Of a stretch of DNA of 17,331 nt, positions 7,602-15,249 are shown piece after piece. The DNA lies in contig JBLIHY010000046.1 of the NCBI GenBank assembly GCA_047634655.1, forward strand, positions 1 through 17,331, read 5' to 3'. A program made the position numbers and the translations under genes. Numbering within the stretch: the first letter of the stretch is position 1; each line of letters begins with the position of its first letter. The notes beneath the pieces are model-generated. The model was not told the DNA's origin, searched no databases, and worked only from the letters and a program-made list of their open reading frames with translations. The DNA is from CANLBN01 sp047634655 (GTDB lineage Bacteria; Pseudomonadota; Gammaproteobacteria; Pseudomonadales; Cellvibrionaceae).

Positions 7602-7991
7602 ATGATTTTTTCTTTGCTGGTGCTTTCTCCGCCTACCTCTGATTCCAGCCGTTCAGCCCTCCGTTTTGCCGAGACAGCCCTGGAGCAAGGCCACCAACTT
7701 TATCGTGTCTTCTTTTATTATGACGGGGCATATCACGGGTCTCGATGGAATTGTCCTCCTCAGGACGAGCAAAGTCTCACTGCCTCATGGCAGAAGCTGC
7801 AGCGTCAGCACAAGTTGGATATCGTAGTTTGCATCGCCGCTGGTTTGAAGCGAGGCATCTTAGACCGCGCCGAAGCTGAACGCTACGGGCACTATTCCCA
7901 CAGCCTTTGCCGTGAATTTACCTTGGGTGGGCTCGGACAATTGATTGATGCCGCTGTATGCGCTGACCGCTTTTTGACTTTTGGAGGTTAG
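7602..7991 (+). CDS. tusD: Sulfurtransferase TusD, subunit of the TusBCD complex
   Basis: TusD is the sulfur-accepting subunit of the cytoplasmic TusBCD complex, which takes persulfide sulfur from TusA and hands it to TusE for 2-thiouridine formation at the tRNA wobble position by MnmA. The 129-residue protein belongs to the DsrE-like fold. It shows the FSLLVLSPP start, FFYYDGAYHG, and the active-site Cys77 in VVCIAAGLKRG, matching Cys78 of E. coli TusD. The C-terminal GLGQLIDAAVCADRFLTFG is typical of the family. It is the first gene of tusDCBE, with 15 bases before tusC. The ATG at 7602 has no normal Shine-Dalgarno; an AGGAG lies 22 bases upstream. Confidence 0.94.
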   Translation: MIFSLLVLSPPTSDSSRSALRFAETALEQGHQLYRVFFYYDGAYHGSRWNCPPQDEQSLTASWQKLQRQHKLDIVVCIAAGLKRGILDRAEAERYGHYSHSLCREFTLGGLGQLIDAAVCADRFLTFGG

Positions 7992-8006
7992 CCATCACAA
8001 GAGAAA

Positions 8007-8372
8007 ATGTCGGTGAAAAATAAACTGGGCTTTGTTATCCGCCAAGCACCCTATGGAAATCACTTTGCCCATGAGGCACTGGAGGCTGTGCTCGCCGCTG
8101 GTATCTACGGTCAGGAAGTTTCGCTATTTTTTCTGGACGATGGTGTATTTCAGCTGTTGGATACGCAAAATACTGACAGTGGTCCTCATAAAAATTTAGC
8201 TCGACAAATGACGGCATTAGATCTTTATGGTGTCGAAGCAATCTACGTCAGTCAATCGGCTCTCGATACTCGTGGTCTGATTTGTGATGTATTAGTGGCT
8301 GGAACAATCGTCCTCTCGAATCAAAAAATTTCCGAATACCTGCATCAACAGCAGGTGTTGATAAATTTCTGA
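8007..8372 (+). CDS. tusC: TusC, subunit of the TusBCD sulfur-relay complex
   Basis: TusC is a structural partner in the TusBCD hexamer of the 2-thiouridine sulfur relay in the cytoplasm. The 121-residue protein has the DsrE/DsrF-like pattern: FVIRQAPYGNHFAHEALEAVLA near the start, SLFFLDDGVFQL, and a C-terminal VLVAGTIVLSNQKISEYL. It lies between tusD and tusB, and only one base separates its stop from the tusB start, so translation is probably coupled. The length is close to E. coli TusC. A weak ribosome site (aagaga) precedes the ATG. Confidence 0.93.
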   Translation: MSVKNKLGFVIRQAPYGNHFAHEALEAVLAAGIYGQEVSLFFLDDGVFQLLDTQNTDSGPHKNLARQMTALDLYGVEAIYVSQSALDTRGLICDVLVAGTIVLSNQKISEYLHQQQVLINF

Positions 8373-8373
8373 T

Positions 8374-8670
8374 ATGACCCATATTCTCCATGTTGTTAAT
8401 CAGTCGCCTTTCGATCATCAGGCATTGTGCCAATGCCTACAAGTATTTCGCGAGGGAGACGCAATGCTATTTTACGGTAACGGTGTTTACGCTAGCCTGA
8501 AGAATCAACCCCATGCCGATGAGCTTAGAGATAAATCTTGTTTTGTCATTGAAGAAGATCTGATTCATCGGGGAATAGCAAATCGAGAATTACTGACCTT
8601 CGAAAAAATCGACTATCCTCATTTTGTCATCTTGTGTACTAGATATGAAGTGGTGCAGAGTTGGTACTAA
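8374..8670 (+). CDS. tusB: TusB, subunit of the TusBCD sulfur-relay complex
   Basis: TusB is the smallest subunit of the TusBCD complex. The 98-residue protein begins MTHILHVVNQSP, followed by GDAMLFYGNGVYA, and ends in the YEVVQSWY tail typical of this family. The length is near that of E. coli TusB (95). Its stop codon TAA shares a base with the tusE ATG at 8670, so the two reading frames abut as TAATG. The short length and lack of strong catalytic motifs are normal for the family; the operon position makes the assignment firm. Confidence 0.92.
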   Translation: MTHILHVVNQSPFDHQALCQCLQVFREGDAMLFYGNGVYASLKNQPHADELRDKSCFVIEEDLIHRGIANRELLTFEKIDYPHFVILCTRYEVVQSWY

Positions 8671-9002
8671 TGACGCTGGATTATCGTGGTGAAAGTATCG
8701 CAACCGACCGAGAAGGCTATCTCAAAAACTTGGATGATTGGTCAGAGGAAATTGCCGAGCTGATTGCCCTGGAAGAGAATGTTGAGTTGAGCGGCGCGCA
8801 CTGGGAACTAATCAACCTAGTTCGCGACTTCTATCGAGAGTTTGAGCTCTCCCCGGCGATGCGGCCACTTGTTAAATACAGTGCTCAGCGACTTGGAGCG
8901 AAAAAAGGCAATAGTATTTACCTGTTAACGCTTTTCCCCGGTAGCCCCGCAAAACTTCTCAGTAAAATTGCCGGCTTACCGCGGCCGAAGAATTGTTTGT
9001 AA
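8670..9002 (+). CDS. tusE: TusE/DsrC-like sulfur carrier protein
   Basis: TusE accepts sulfur from TusBCD and passes it to the thiouridylase MnmA. From the ATG at 8670, overlapping the tusB stop, it has 110 residues; a TTG nine bases earlier is open but overlaps tusB more and has no advantage. Motifs include DREGYLKNLDDWSEEIAELIA and HWELINLVRDFYREFELSPAMRPLVKY, both diagnostic of the DsrC/TusE fold. The single essential Cys is the penultimate residue in LPRPKNCL, on the flexible C-terminal arm. The second Cys found in sulfite-reducing DsrC is absent, which points to the tRNA-modification role. Confidence 0.94.
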   Translation: MTLDYRGESIATDREGYLKNLDDWSEEIAELIALEENVELSGAHWELINLVRDFYREFELSPAMRPLVKYSAQRLGAKKGNSIYLLTLFPGSPAKLLSKIAGLPRPKNCL

Positions 9003-9173
9003 TTTCTAGCAAAGCTATCCTCAACACCCAGAGCATACTGGGAAGTATTGACAGCGTATTTGAAGTCTCGGAGGCTATCCTTTATTTCTGATTCAGTAGT
9101 AAATCTCGAAGCAACAAGATCGTCTCGAAACTGAGCTGCAAAATTCAGCGGCGTTTGGACTTAACTGGCCACC

Positions 9174-9201
9174 CTTGAAAAATTCACTTTACTCCCCCAC
9201 T
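9174..9201 (+). promoter_or_regulatory. Sigma-32-type heat-shock promoter of htpG
   Basis: CTTGAA at 9174-9179, followed by two further A, matches the -35 element of RpoH promoters. CCCCAC(T) at 9195-9201 matches the -10 element CCCCATNT except for one base. The spacing is 15 bases, within the usual range. The site lies about 50 bases before the htpG start. A TATACT at 9209-9214 could serve as a sigma-70 -10 box, but without a good -35. Confidence 0.65.
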
Positions 9202-9240
9202 AACCCTCTATACTGAGATGGTCACAGATTGCAGATTAAA

Positions 9241-9246
9241 GAGGAG
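9241..9246 (+). promoter_or_regulatory. Shine-Dalgarno sequence that decides the htpG start
   Basis: GAGGAG lies exactly 6 bases before the GTG at 9253. It favours this GTG over the upstream TTG at 9229 and the internal ATG at 9307, neither of which has such a site. Confidence 0.75.
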
Positions 9247-9252
9247 TATTTA

Positions 9253-11190
9253 GTGAACGCGACAGCTGAAAAAGCAGAAGACAACGGGGCAACGAAAAGA
9301 GAGACTATGGGTTTTCAGGCAGAAGCAAAACAGCTTTTGCATTTGATGATTCACTCCCTATATTCGAACAAAGAAATTTTTCTTAGGGAGTTAATATCCA
9401 ACGCTTCAGATGCGTCGGATAAGCTTCGTTTTGAAGCCCTTAAAGATAGCAGCTTATACGAAAATTCACCCGACTTAGCCATCCGAGTTGCCTTCGACAA
9501 AGAAGCAAAGACCTTGACGATAAGCGACAATGGCATCGGCATGAACCGCGATGAGGTCATTAGTAATCTAGGAACCATCGCCCGCTCTGGGACGGCCGCG
9601 TTTCTGGGACAGCTTTCCGGCGATCAGAAAAAAGATTCCCAGCTGATTGGGCAATTCGGCGTAGGTTTTTATTCCGCGTTTATCGTGGCCGACAAAGTGG
9701 ATGTTTATACTCGCCGAGCGGGTGCCGACAACTCCGAGGGAGTGCACTGGGAGTGTACTGGCGATGCTGAATATACGATTGAAAATTTTGAGAAAGCGGA
9801 TCGTGGTACGAAGATTGTCCTGTCCCTGAAGGACGACGCCATGGAGTTTGCCGATGACTGGCGTTTGCGCTCGGTGATTAAAAAATACTCTGACCACATC
9901 TCCCTGCCAGTGATCATGCCAAAAGTGCCTAGCGGCGAGGAAGATGGGGACAAGGATAAAACGCCAGAAGAAGAGACCATCAATACTGCCACGGCTCTCT
10001 GGACTCGCTCCAGGCAGGAAATAAATGACGAGGAATACCAAGAGTTCTACAAACATATTTCCCACGACTTTAACGACGCGCTATCTTGGAGTCACAACCG
10101 TGTCGAGGGGAAATTAGACTACACCAGTCTACTGTACCTCCCTAAAAAAGCCCCCTTTGATCTATACAATCGCGATATTCCTCGAGGAATCAAGCTCTAC
10201 GTACAGCGCACTTTTATCATGGATGAAGCTGAACAGTTTTTGCCTATGTACTTGCGCTTCGCCAAAGGCGTCGTAGATTCCAACGATATTGCCTTAAACG
10301 TTTCTCGAGAAATTCTGCAAAAAGATCCAAATGTCGACACCATGCGCTCTGCTCTGACCAAACGCGTATTGGATATGCTGGAAAAACTGTCCAAGAAGAA
10401 TCCAGAGGATTACGCCGAATTCTGGAAGGAGTTTGGCCAAGTCCTTAAAGAAGGGCTTGGGGAAGACTTTTCCAATAAAGATAAGGTCGCCAAGCTACTG
10501 CGTTTCTCCACTACGCATACAGATAAATCGGGGCAAGACCAGTCTCTGAAAGACTACATTAGTCGTATGAAAGAGGGGCAGGAAAAAATTTACTACATAG
10601 CGGCCGAAAACTTTAATACCGCCAAGAACTCCCCTCATCTTGAGATTTTTCGTAAAAAAGGCATCGAAGTTATTTTGATGTTTGATCGAATTGACGAATG
10701 GGCCATGAGCCATCTGCAAGAATACGATGGTAAAACTCTGCAAGATGTCGCTCGTGGAGAATTGGATCTGGGTGAACTCGACAGCGATCAGGATCAGGAA
10801 GCACAAGAAAAAGCTAACAAAGAACTCGAGGGGCTGGTCAAACGAACACAGGCGGTCCTCGAAGGTAAAGTAGAGACAGTGCGTCTGACACATCGCCTAA
10901 CTGATTCGCCAGCCTGCATTGTGGTGGGAGAGGCCGATATGGGGTCGCAAATGCGCCGTTTGCTTGAGCAAGCCGGTCAATCGGTTCCCGAAAGTAAGCC
11001 CATATTCGAACTCAATCCGGAACATCCTCTGGTGAAAAAGCTGGATCAGGAGCCCGACGAAGATCGCTTTTCCGACTTAGTATCTGTTCTTTTTGACCAA
11101 GCCAGTCTAGCCGAGGGCGGGCAATTGGATGATCCCGCTGCCTATGTCAGCAAGCTCAACAAGCTTCTCCTGGAGTTGAGTCACACCTGA
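9253..11190 (+). CDS. htpG: Molecular chaperone HtpG (bacterial Hsp90)
   Basis: HtpG is the cytoplasmic Hsp90 chaperone, an ATP-driven dimer that remodels client proteins with DnaK. From the GTG at 9253 it has 645 residues, compared with 624 in E. coli. The N-terminal GHKL ATPase shows LLHLMIHSLYSNKEIFLREL with Glu46, then NASDASDKLR (50-59), DNGIGM (92-97), GTIARSGT (107-114) and GQFGVGFYSAF (133-143). A charged linker rich in Glu, Asp and Lys follows. The middle domain has LYVQRTFIMD and NVSREILQ, and the C-terminal dimerisation domain ends in KLNKLLLELS. A short extra N-terminus of about 18 residues precedes the conserved MGFQAEAKQLL. It is monocistronic by layout and preceded by a sigma-32-like promoter, consistent with heat induction. 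Confidence 0.97.
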   Translation: MNATAEKAEDNGATKRETMGFQAEAKQLLHLMIHSLYSNKEIFLRELISNASDASDKLRFEALKDSSLYENSPDLAIRVAFDKEAKTLTISDNGIGMNRDEVISNLGTIARSGTAAFLGQLSGDQKKDSQLIGQFGVGFYSAFIVADKVDVYTRRAGADNSEGVHWECTGDAEYTIENFEKADRGTKIVLSLKDDAMEFADDWRLRSVIKKYSDHISLPVIMPKVPSGEEDGDKDKTPEEETINTATALWTRSRQEINDEEYQEFYKHISHDFNDALSWSHNRVEGKLDYTSLLYLPKKAPFDLYNRDIPRGIKLYVQRTFIMDEAEQFLPMYLRFAKGVVDSNDIALNVSREILQKDPNVDTMRSALTKRVLDMLEKLSKKNPEDYAEFWKEFGQVLKEGLGEDFSNKDKVAKLLRFSTTHTDKSGQDQSLKDYISRMKEGQEKIYYIAAENFNTAKNSPHLEIFRKKGIEVILMFDRIDEWAMSHLQEYDGKTLQDVARGELDLGELDSDQDQEAQEKANKELEGLVKRTQAVLEGKVETVRLTHRLTDSPACIVVGEADMGSQMRRLLEQAGQSVPESKPIFELNPEHPLVKKLDQEPDEDRFSDLVSVLFDQASLAEGGQLDDPAAYVSKLNKLLLELSHT

Positions 11191-11400
11191 CTTGGCGAAG
11201 GTTTAATGGCACACTCACCGATAGCTGAGTCGGCACAAGAGGCACCTCTCACTGGTTAAGGGACATCGATTTACTGGCACACACGGCAGGCAGCTTTACC
11301 GCTTATGTTATCGTGTCCTTTATCTAGACCAGGTGCTGGAATTGTTCTACTTAAACGCACTCAAGAAACTCAAATATTTGATCCGGACAAAGGCTCCTTC

Positions 11401-12423
11401 ATGACTTCATCACCCACCGTTGCCGTCCTTGGTGGCGGTAGCTTCGGCACTGCCATTGCCAACGTGATTGCTCGTAATGGTTTTGCCACTACTCTGTGGA
11501 TGCGAGATGCAAAACGTGCACGCGAAACCCAGGAGTTGAGAGAAAATAAGACCTATTTGCCAGGGTATTCCCTTGCAGATCAGCTGACGGTAATCTCGGA
11601 TATTGAAGTCACACTAATGGATAAAACAGTGGTATTTTTATCTGTTCCCAGCGCCTCTTTTTCTCAGGTGGCAGAACAAATCAAACCTTATCTGAATAAA
11701 AACTCCCAAATCGTCAGTACTACCAAGGGTATCGATCGCGATGGATTCAAGCTCATGAGCCAAATATTGGCTGAAACACTGCCTGGCTATTCAATAGGTG
11801 CGCTCAGCGGCCCTAATTTCGCCAAGGAAATGATCAGGGGTGAGATCACTGGCTCAGTTATTGCCAGTGCTGACGACGATTTGATTAAAAATGTTCAACA
11901 GTTACTGGCCTCAGAGCGGTTCCGCATTTATTCCAGTAAAGATTGTTACGGTGTTGAACTGGCCGGTGCGCTGAAAAATATTTACGCCATCATGGCGGGC
12001 ATGATCGAGGCCAGACAGTATGGCCACAATACAATGGCACTCCTACTGACGCGCGCGCTTTCGGAAATGGGCCTTTTTGCGCATGCTCTGGGAGCCGATC
12101 CAATGACTTTTTTGGGCTTGGCTGGAGTGGGAGATTTGATTTTGACTTGTAACTCTAATTTAAGTCGAAACTTCCGCGTGGGCTATGCTATGGGTGCTGG
12201 GGAGTCGCTAGCATCCGCTATAAAAAGCGTCGGCCAGGTAGTGGAGGGCGTCAATACGCTTCGTCTCGTCAAAGAAAAGGCGGAGTCCCTCGGCGTGGAG
12301 ATGCCCTTGGTTTTAGCTTTATACGCCCTGTTGTTTGAAGGCGAAAGTCCAGATAGTATTATCAGCCAACTCATGTTGGGTGAGCAAAACAGCGATGTTG
12401 ACTTTACGGGAGCAATGATATGA
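11401..12423 (+). CDS. gpsA: NAD(P)-dependent glycerol-3-phosphate dehydrogenase
   Basis: GpsA reduces dihydroxyacetone phosphate to sn-glycerol-3-phosphate, the backbone for phospholipids, in the cytoplasm. From the ATG at 11401 the protein has 340 residues, close to E. coli GpsA (339). The N-terminal Rossmann fold has GGGSFGTA (11-18). Other family motifs are LSVPSASF, STTKGI, LSGPNFAKE, the catalytic Lys192 in ELAGALKNIYA, Asp245 in AGVGDLILTC, and SRNFRVG. The frame is open 96 bases farther upstream, but that part has no family similarity. An AAAGG lies 9-10 bases before the chosen ATG. The stop overlaps the start of the next gene as ATGA, so the two are translationally coupled. Confidence 0.96.
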   Translation: MTSSPTVAVLGGGSFGTAIANVIARNGFATTLWMRDAKRARETQELRENKTYLPGYSLADQLTVISDIEVTLMDKTVVFLSVPSASFSQVAEQIKPYLNKNSQIVSTTKGIDRDGFKLMSQILAETLPGYSIGALSGPNFAKEMIRGEITGSVIASADDDLIKNVQQLLASERFRIYSSKDCYGVELAGALKNIYAIMAGMIEARQYGHNTMALLLTRALSEMGLFAHALGADPMTFLGLAGVGDLILTCNSNLSRNFRVGYAMGAGESLASAIKSVGQVVEGVNTLRLVKEKAESLGVEMPLVLALYALLFEGESPDSIISQLMLGEQNSDVDFTGAMI

Positions 12424-12818
12424 ACGACAACACTATTAACATTAACGATGAAAAAGATAGTAAAAATGAAAAAACGACCTCGAAAACTGAAGCGGTAGTC
12501 GAAGTGGAAGTTGCCGAGAGTCACACAGAACCAAAGCTGGAAAAGACCTGGAAAGAAAATGTGCTTTCTTCCGAAACTTGGCTTCGCTTTGTATTCATGG
12601 TCTTATTTTTCGCAATATTCTATATTGCCTGCTTTGTTATTGTCACTGTAATAATTTTACAGTTCATATGGACATCATTTACTGGAAAAAATAATGAGAG
12701 GCTGCGAATTTTAGGCGGCAGTCTATCTCAATATATCTACCAAGTACTTTGTTTTCTCACTTATAAAACGAGTGAAAAACCATTCCCCTTTGCCGATTGG
12801 CCGGACAATCAGCAATAA
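12420..12818 (+). CDS. DUF4389 family membrane protein
   Basis: This 132-residue protein has a highly charged, probably disordered N-terminus (1-50, rich in Glu and Lys). A long hydrophobic stretch follows (about 54-87, WLRFVFMVLFFAIFYIACFV and onward), enough for one long or two short membrane segments. The C-terminal part has LRILGGSLSQYIYQVLCFLTYKTSEKPFPFADWP, the signature of DUF4389. The function of this family is unknown to me. Its start overlaps the gpsA stop by four bases (ATGA), so it is made with gpsA, and it often accompanies gpsA in Pseudomonas-like genomes (recalled, not checked). A link to phospholipid synthesis or the membrane is only inference. Confidence 0.85.
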   Translation: MNDNTININDEKDSKNEKTTSKTEAVVEVEVAESHTEPKLEKTWKENVLSSETWLRFVFMVLFFAIFYIACFVIVTVIILQFIWTSFTGKNNERLRILGGSLSQYIYQVLCFLTYKTSEKPFPFADWPDNQQ

Positions 12819-12990
12819 AAACGGCCATTGGATTGGCGACGATTAGACAGGCTGCCTGATCTGGTGCAGGAGGCACCATTACCGATCAAAAGCGACTAAA
12901 AAAGTAAGGGGATTACTCGAACAACGACAACTTGCCGACAGGGTGAGATATCGGACTATTTCACTGCCAAACCAATAAAAGGTCAGCCAT

Positions 12991-13470
12991 GTGAGATGTT
13001 TATTCATCATGCGCCACGGGAAGGCCCTCAGTCATGCGAAGTCCGATTCGCTTCGAGCATTATCCGATGCGGGGCGCAAGCAGATCCAACTCATGCTTGA
13101 GTATTATGGAGATAAACTCGGATCAGTCGATGCTATCTGGAGCAGCCACTACCTTCGCGCCAGACAGACAGCTGAGATTATGGCCGACCACTGCCGGTGC
13201 CCTCATCTTATTCAACCCTGGTTAACTCCGTTAGACCGCCCAGACCAAGTGCTGGCTAGCTTGGAAAAAACAGATAACACAGTTCTAATCGTCAGCCATC
13301 AGCCACTTGTTGGAGACCTTCTTGACCATCTGGGAGGATTTGAATCCGGTCGCTACTACCTGGGTACGGCAGCTATTGCCTGTCTGCAGTTTGAATGGGC
13401 TGTTCGCGGTTGTGCTGAATTGCTGTGGCTACACCAACCCACCGAGATGCATCCCAATAGCAGAGATTGA
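12991..13470 (+). CDS. sixA: Phosphohistidine phosphatase SixA
   Basis: SixA is a small histidine-phosphatase-superfamily enzyme that removes phosphate from histidine, shown in E. coli for ArcB and for the nitrogen phosphotransferase system. The 159-residue protein has the RHG motif at 8-10 (IMRHGKA) with nucleophile His9, the phosphate-binding Arg in SSHYLRARQTAE, and the second His103 in VLIVSHQPLVGDLL. The length matches E. coli SixA (161). The start is GTG at 12991, preceded by AAAGG about 9 bases upstream; the overlapping ATG at 12989 runs straight into TGA and cannot serve. It follows the DUF4389 gene after 172 bases and may have its own promoter. Confidence 0.92.
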   Translation: MRCLFIMRHGKALSHAKSDSLRALSDAGRKQIQLMLEYYGDKLGSVDAIWSSHYLRARQTAEIMADHCRCPHLIQPWLTPLDRPDQVLASLEKTDNTVLIVSHQPLVGDLLDHLGGFESGRYYLGTAAIACLQFEWAVRGCAELLWLHQPTEMHPNSRD

Positions 13471-13731
13471 TACGTCTCTCCTCAGTTTCGCTCTCCGTTA
13501 TGGCAACTGTGAAACGCAGAGATCTCTATCACCGTACACATTTCCAAAACGTAGATAGCAGAGATATGCAATCCCTCAATACGCAAGCTAAGGCTACGTG
13601 CTGGCGAATGTTTGATAATCCAAAATTGCTCATTAAATGTATTAAAAACTTGTAGAGCAAACTTTTCTCCTGGATATTCATCCGTGTCAAACGATGGCTA
13701 TCTCAATACCTCACATCTGCGCAGTAACCAC

Positions 13732-14235
13732 ATGAACTTCTATCTCTTGGCTGTATTATTGATTTCCGTCAGTTTGCCGTCTCACGGCGCCGACTTTCCA
13801 CTTTATGCTTTTGACCAGGCCCGTGTTATCGAAGAAGAGCAGCGTCAAGTTTCCAGTTATCGCCTTGCACTGGGGCTCTATGTGAAGCGTCAGAATCGTT
13901 GGCAGCCAGAGGTGGAAAAACGTTTGCGGGGATACTTGCAACGACAGACCCACGAGTTTTCGGCCGGTTTCGATGAATTGGAAATTTTTCAGTTCTATCG
14001 AGACCAGTTACCCGAAGCAGTAAAAATACTCTTTGAGTGTGAGCGCCGCGACTGTGGGGAAAGTAACAATTGGGCTAATGACCATTTTCGCATCAAACAA
14101 CTCTACGGACTGAATCAACATCAGTTCTATGGGGTTTATCAAATTGATGCCCAGAAATACCTCAGTCTCTATACTGTTCGTAGGGGAAATCGGCGCATCT
14201 ACACACAGATTGACTTTCTCGTGGCTTCACCCTGA
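13732..14235 (+). CDS. Secreted DUF4892 family protein
   Basis: This is a 167-residue exported protein. From the ATG at 13732 it begins with a signal peptide (MNFYLLAVLLISVSLPSHGA, probable cut after Ala20), so the mature protein is periplasmic. The core has LFECERRDCGESNNWAN at 100-116 and FRIKQLYGLNQHQFYGVYQI, the hallmark of DUF4892. The two Cys residues, at 103 and 108, could form a disulfide. The C-terminal RRGNRRIYTQIDFL is also typical. The frame is open 120 bases farther upstream, but that part would hide the signal peptide and is rejected. Function is unknown. It sits in the gpsA-DUF4389-sixA neighbourhood, 261 bases after sixA. Confidence 0.87.
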   Translation: MNFYLLAVLLISVSLPSHGADFPLYAFDQARVIEEEQRQVSSYRLALGLYVKRQNRWQPEVEKRLRGYLQRQTHEFSAGFDELEIFQFYRDQLPEAVKILFECERRDCGESNNWANDHFRIKQLYGLNQHQFYGVYQIDAQKYLSLYTVRRGNRRIYTQIDFLVASP

Positions 14236-14359
14236 TGTGGCGATTCCCGGACAGTAGTCCTAACTCGGCAGAAAGCTAAACAAAGACATAAATACCTAGA
14301 TCTGTTAACGGGTAGCATTCAAAACCGGTTTTTGCAGCAAATAATCAGAAGACGATGCA

Positions 14360-15228
14360 ATGATGATTAAGCACATCATTAACGCAAAAGAAAAAGACTT
14401 GGGCGACTTCTCGGTTCGACGCCTGCTACCCTAAGCTAAGCAGTCAATGGTTGGCCCCTGGGTTTTCTTCGATCACATGGGCTCGGCGTATTTCCCGGCC
14501 GGTCGTGGAATTGACGTGCTTCCACATCCGCATATTAATCTGGCAACGGTGACTTATTTATTCGAAGGCGAAATTTTACATCGCGATTCGCTGGGCAGCG
14601 TCCATCCGATCCGCCCGGGTGATATTAATCTCATGGTGGCCGGTAGAGGCATTATTCACTCTGAACGCGAGCGCGATGAAATTAGAAACAGCGACCAGAC
14701 CATTCACGGCCTACAGTTGTGGCACGCGTTGCCAGAATCTTACGAAGAAACCGAACTCGCCTTTTATCACCACCCGGCTGAGGACTTGCCCAAACGGCAC
14801 GAAAATACGGTGCCACTACGTGTAATGATGGGCACTGCCTATGGTCTATGGTCTCCAGTCTCTGGTAAAGACTTTCGCTAAGACACTCTGTGTCGAAGCG
14901 CGGATGAAAGCGGGTGATCGACTATCGCTACCCGAAGCAGAAACAACTGGCGGTATATGTAGCTTCCGGCAGTATTGTGCTTGCCGGTCAGCAGGTGCCG
15001 CAATTCAGCATGGCGATCTTGAAAGACAATGCAACAGCCAGCATCGAATCGACTGGCGATAGCCAAATCGCCATTATAGGCGGCGACAAAATGTCGGAGC
15101 GTTTCATCGAGTGAAATTTTGTCTCTAGTCGCAAACAGCGTATCGAGCAGGCAAAAGATGATTGGCGCGACGGGAAATCCCCCAAAGTTCCCGGTGATGA
15201 AGACGAATTTATTCCCCTGCCTGTATAA
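14360..15228 (+). pseudogene. Pirin family protein, broken by two stops and two frameshifts
   Basis: Pirins are cupin-fold iron proteins; some have quercetin 2,3-dioxygenase activity and others act as redox-linked regulators. The full coding path can be followed. MIKHIINAKEKDLGDFSVRR is followed by an in-frame TAA (14432-14434) just before MVGPWVFFDHMG. The cupin core HPHINLATVTYLFEGEILHRD and RGIIHSERE, with the metal-binding His residues, is intact. A 7-bp tandem duplication of TATGGTC (14840-14846, 14847-14853) then shifts the frame. KTFAKTLCVEARMKAGDRLS follows, and one extra A at 14941-14943 shifts it again. After LAVYVASGSIVLAGQQ comes a TGA (15112-15114) where the family has Trp (E-W-NFVSS), then ERIEQAK-like sequence and the normal PGDEDEFIPLP end. 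Four lesions make it a pseudogene unless several are sequencing errors. It is 21 bases upstream of an intact nitroreductase. Confidence 0.9.
14840..14853 (+). repeat. 7-bp tandem duplication causing a frameshift in the pirin gene
   Basis: TATGGTC occurs twice in a row. Removing one copy restores the frame and gives GTAYGLQSLVKTFAKTL, which matches the usual pirin pattern SPVKTF at this point except for Leu in place of Pro. The duplication is therefore the likely lesion. Confidence 0.8.
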
Positions 15229-15249
15229 AAAAATCAAGAGAAAAAAACG

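Noticed and set aside
9568..10065. 165-residue open frame opposite htpG, with further antisense frames at 9705-9992 and 10495-10893
   Set aside because: These are antisense to strongly conserved htpG codons, have no ribosome site and show no family motif.
11305..11400. Longer N-terminus for gpsA
   Set aside because: The added 32 residues have no family similarity, while the ATG at 11401 starts just before the Rossmann motif and has a ribosome site.
13612..13731. Longer N-terminus for the DUF4892 protein
   Set aside because: It would place about 40 polar residues before a clear signal peptide; the ATG at 13732 is the natural start.
14321..14332. Palindrome aaaaccggtttt before the pirin pseudogene
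   Set aside because: Too short, with no loop for a hairpin and no second site nearby to suggest an operator.
14878..15237. 119-residue open frame opposite the pirin pseudogene
   Set aside because: It is the antisense shadow of the pirin C-terminal half, whose plus-strand translation matches the family.
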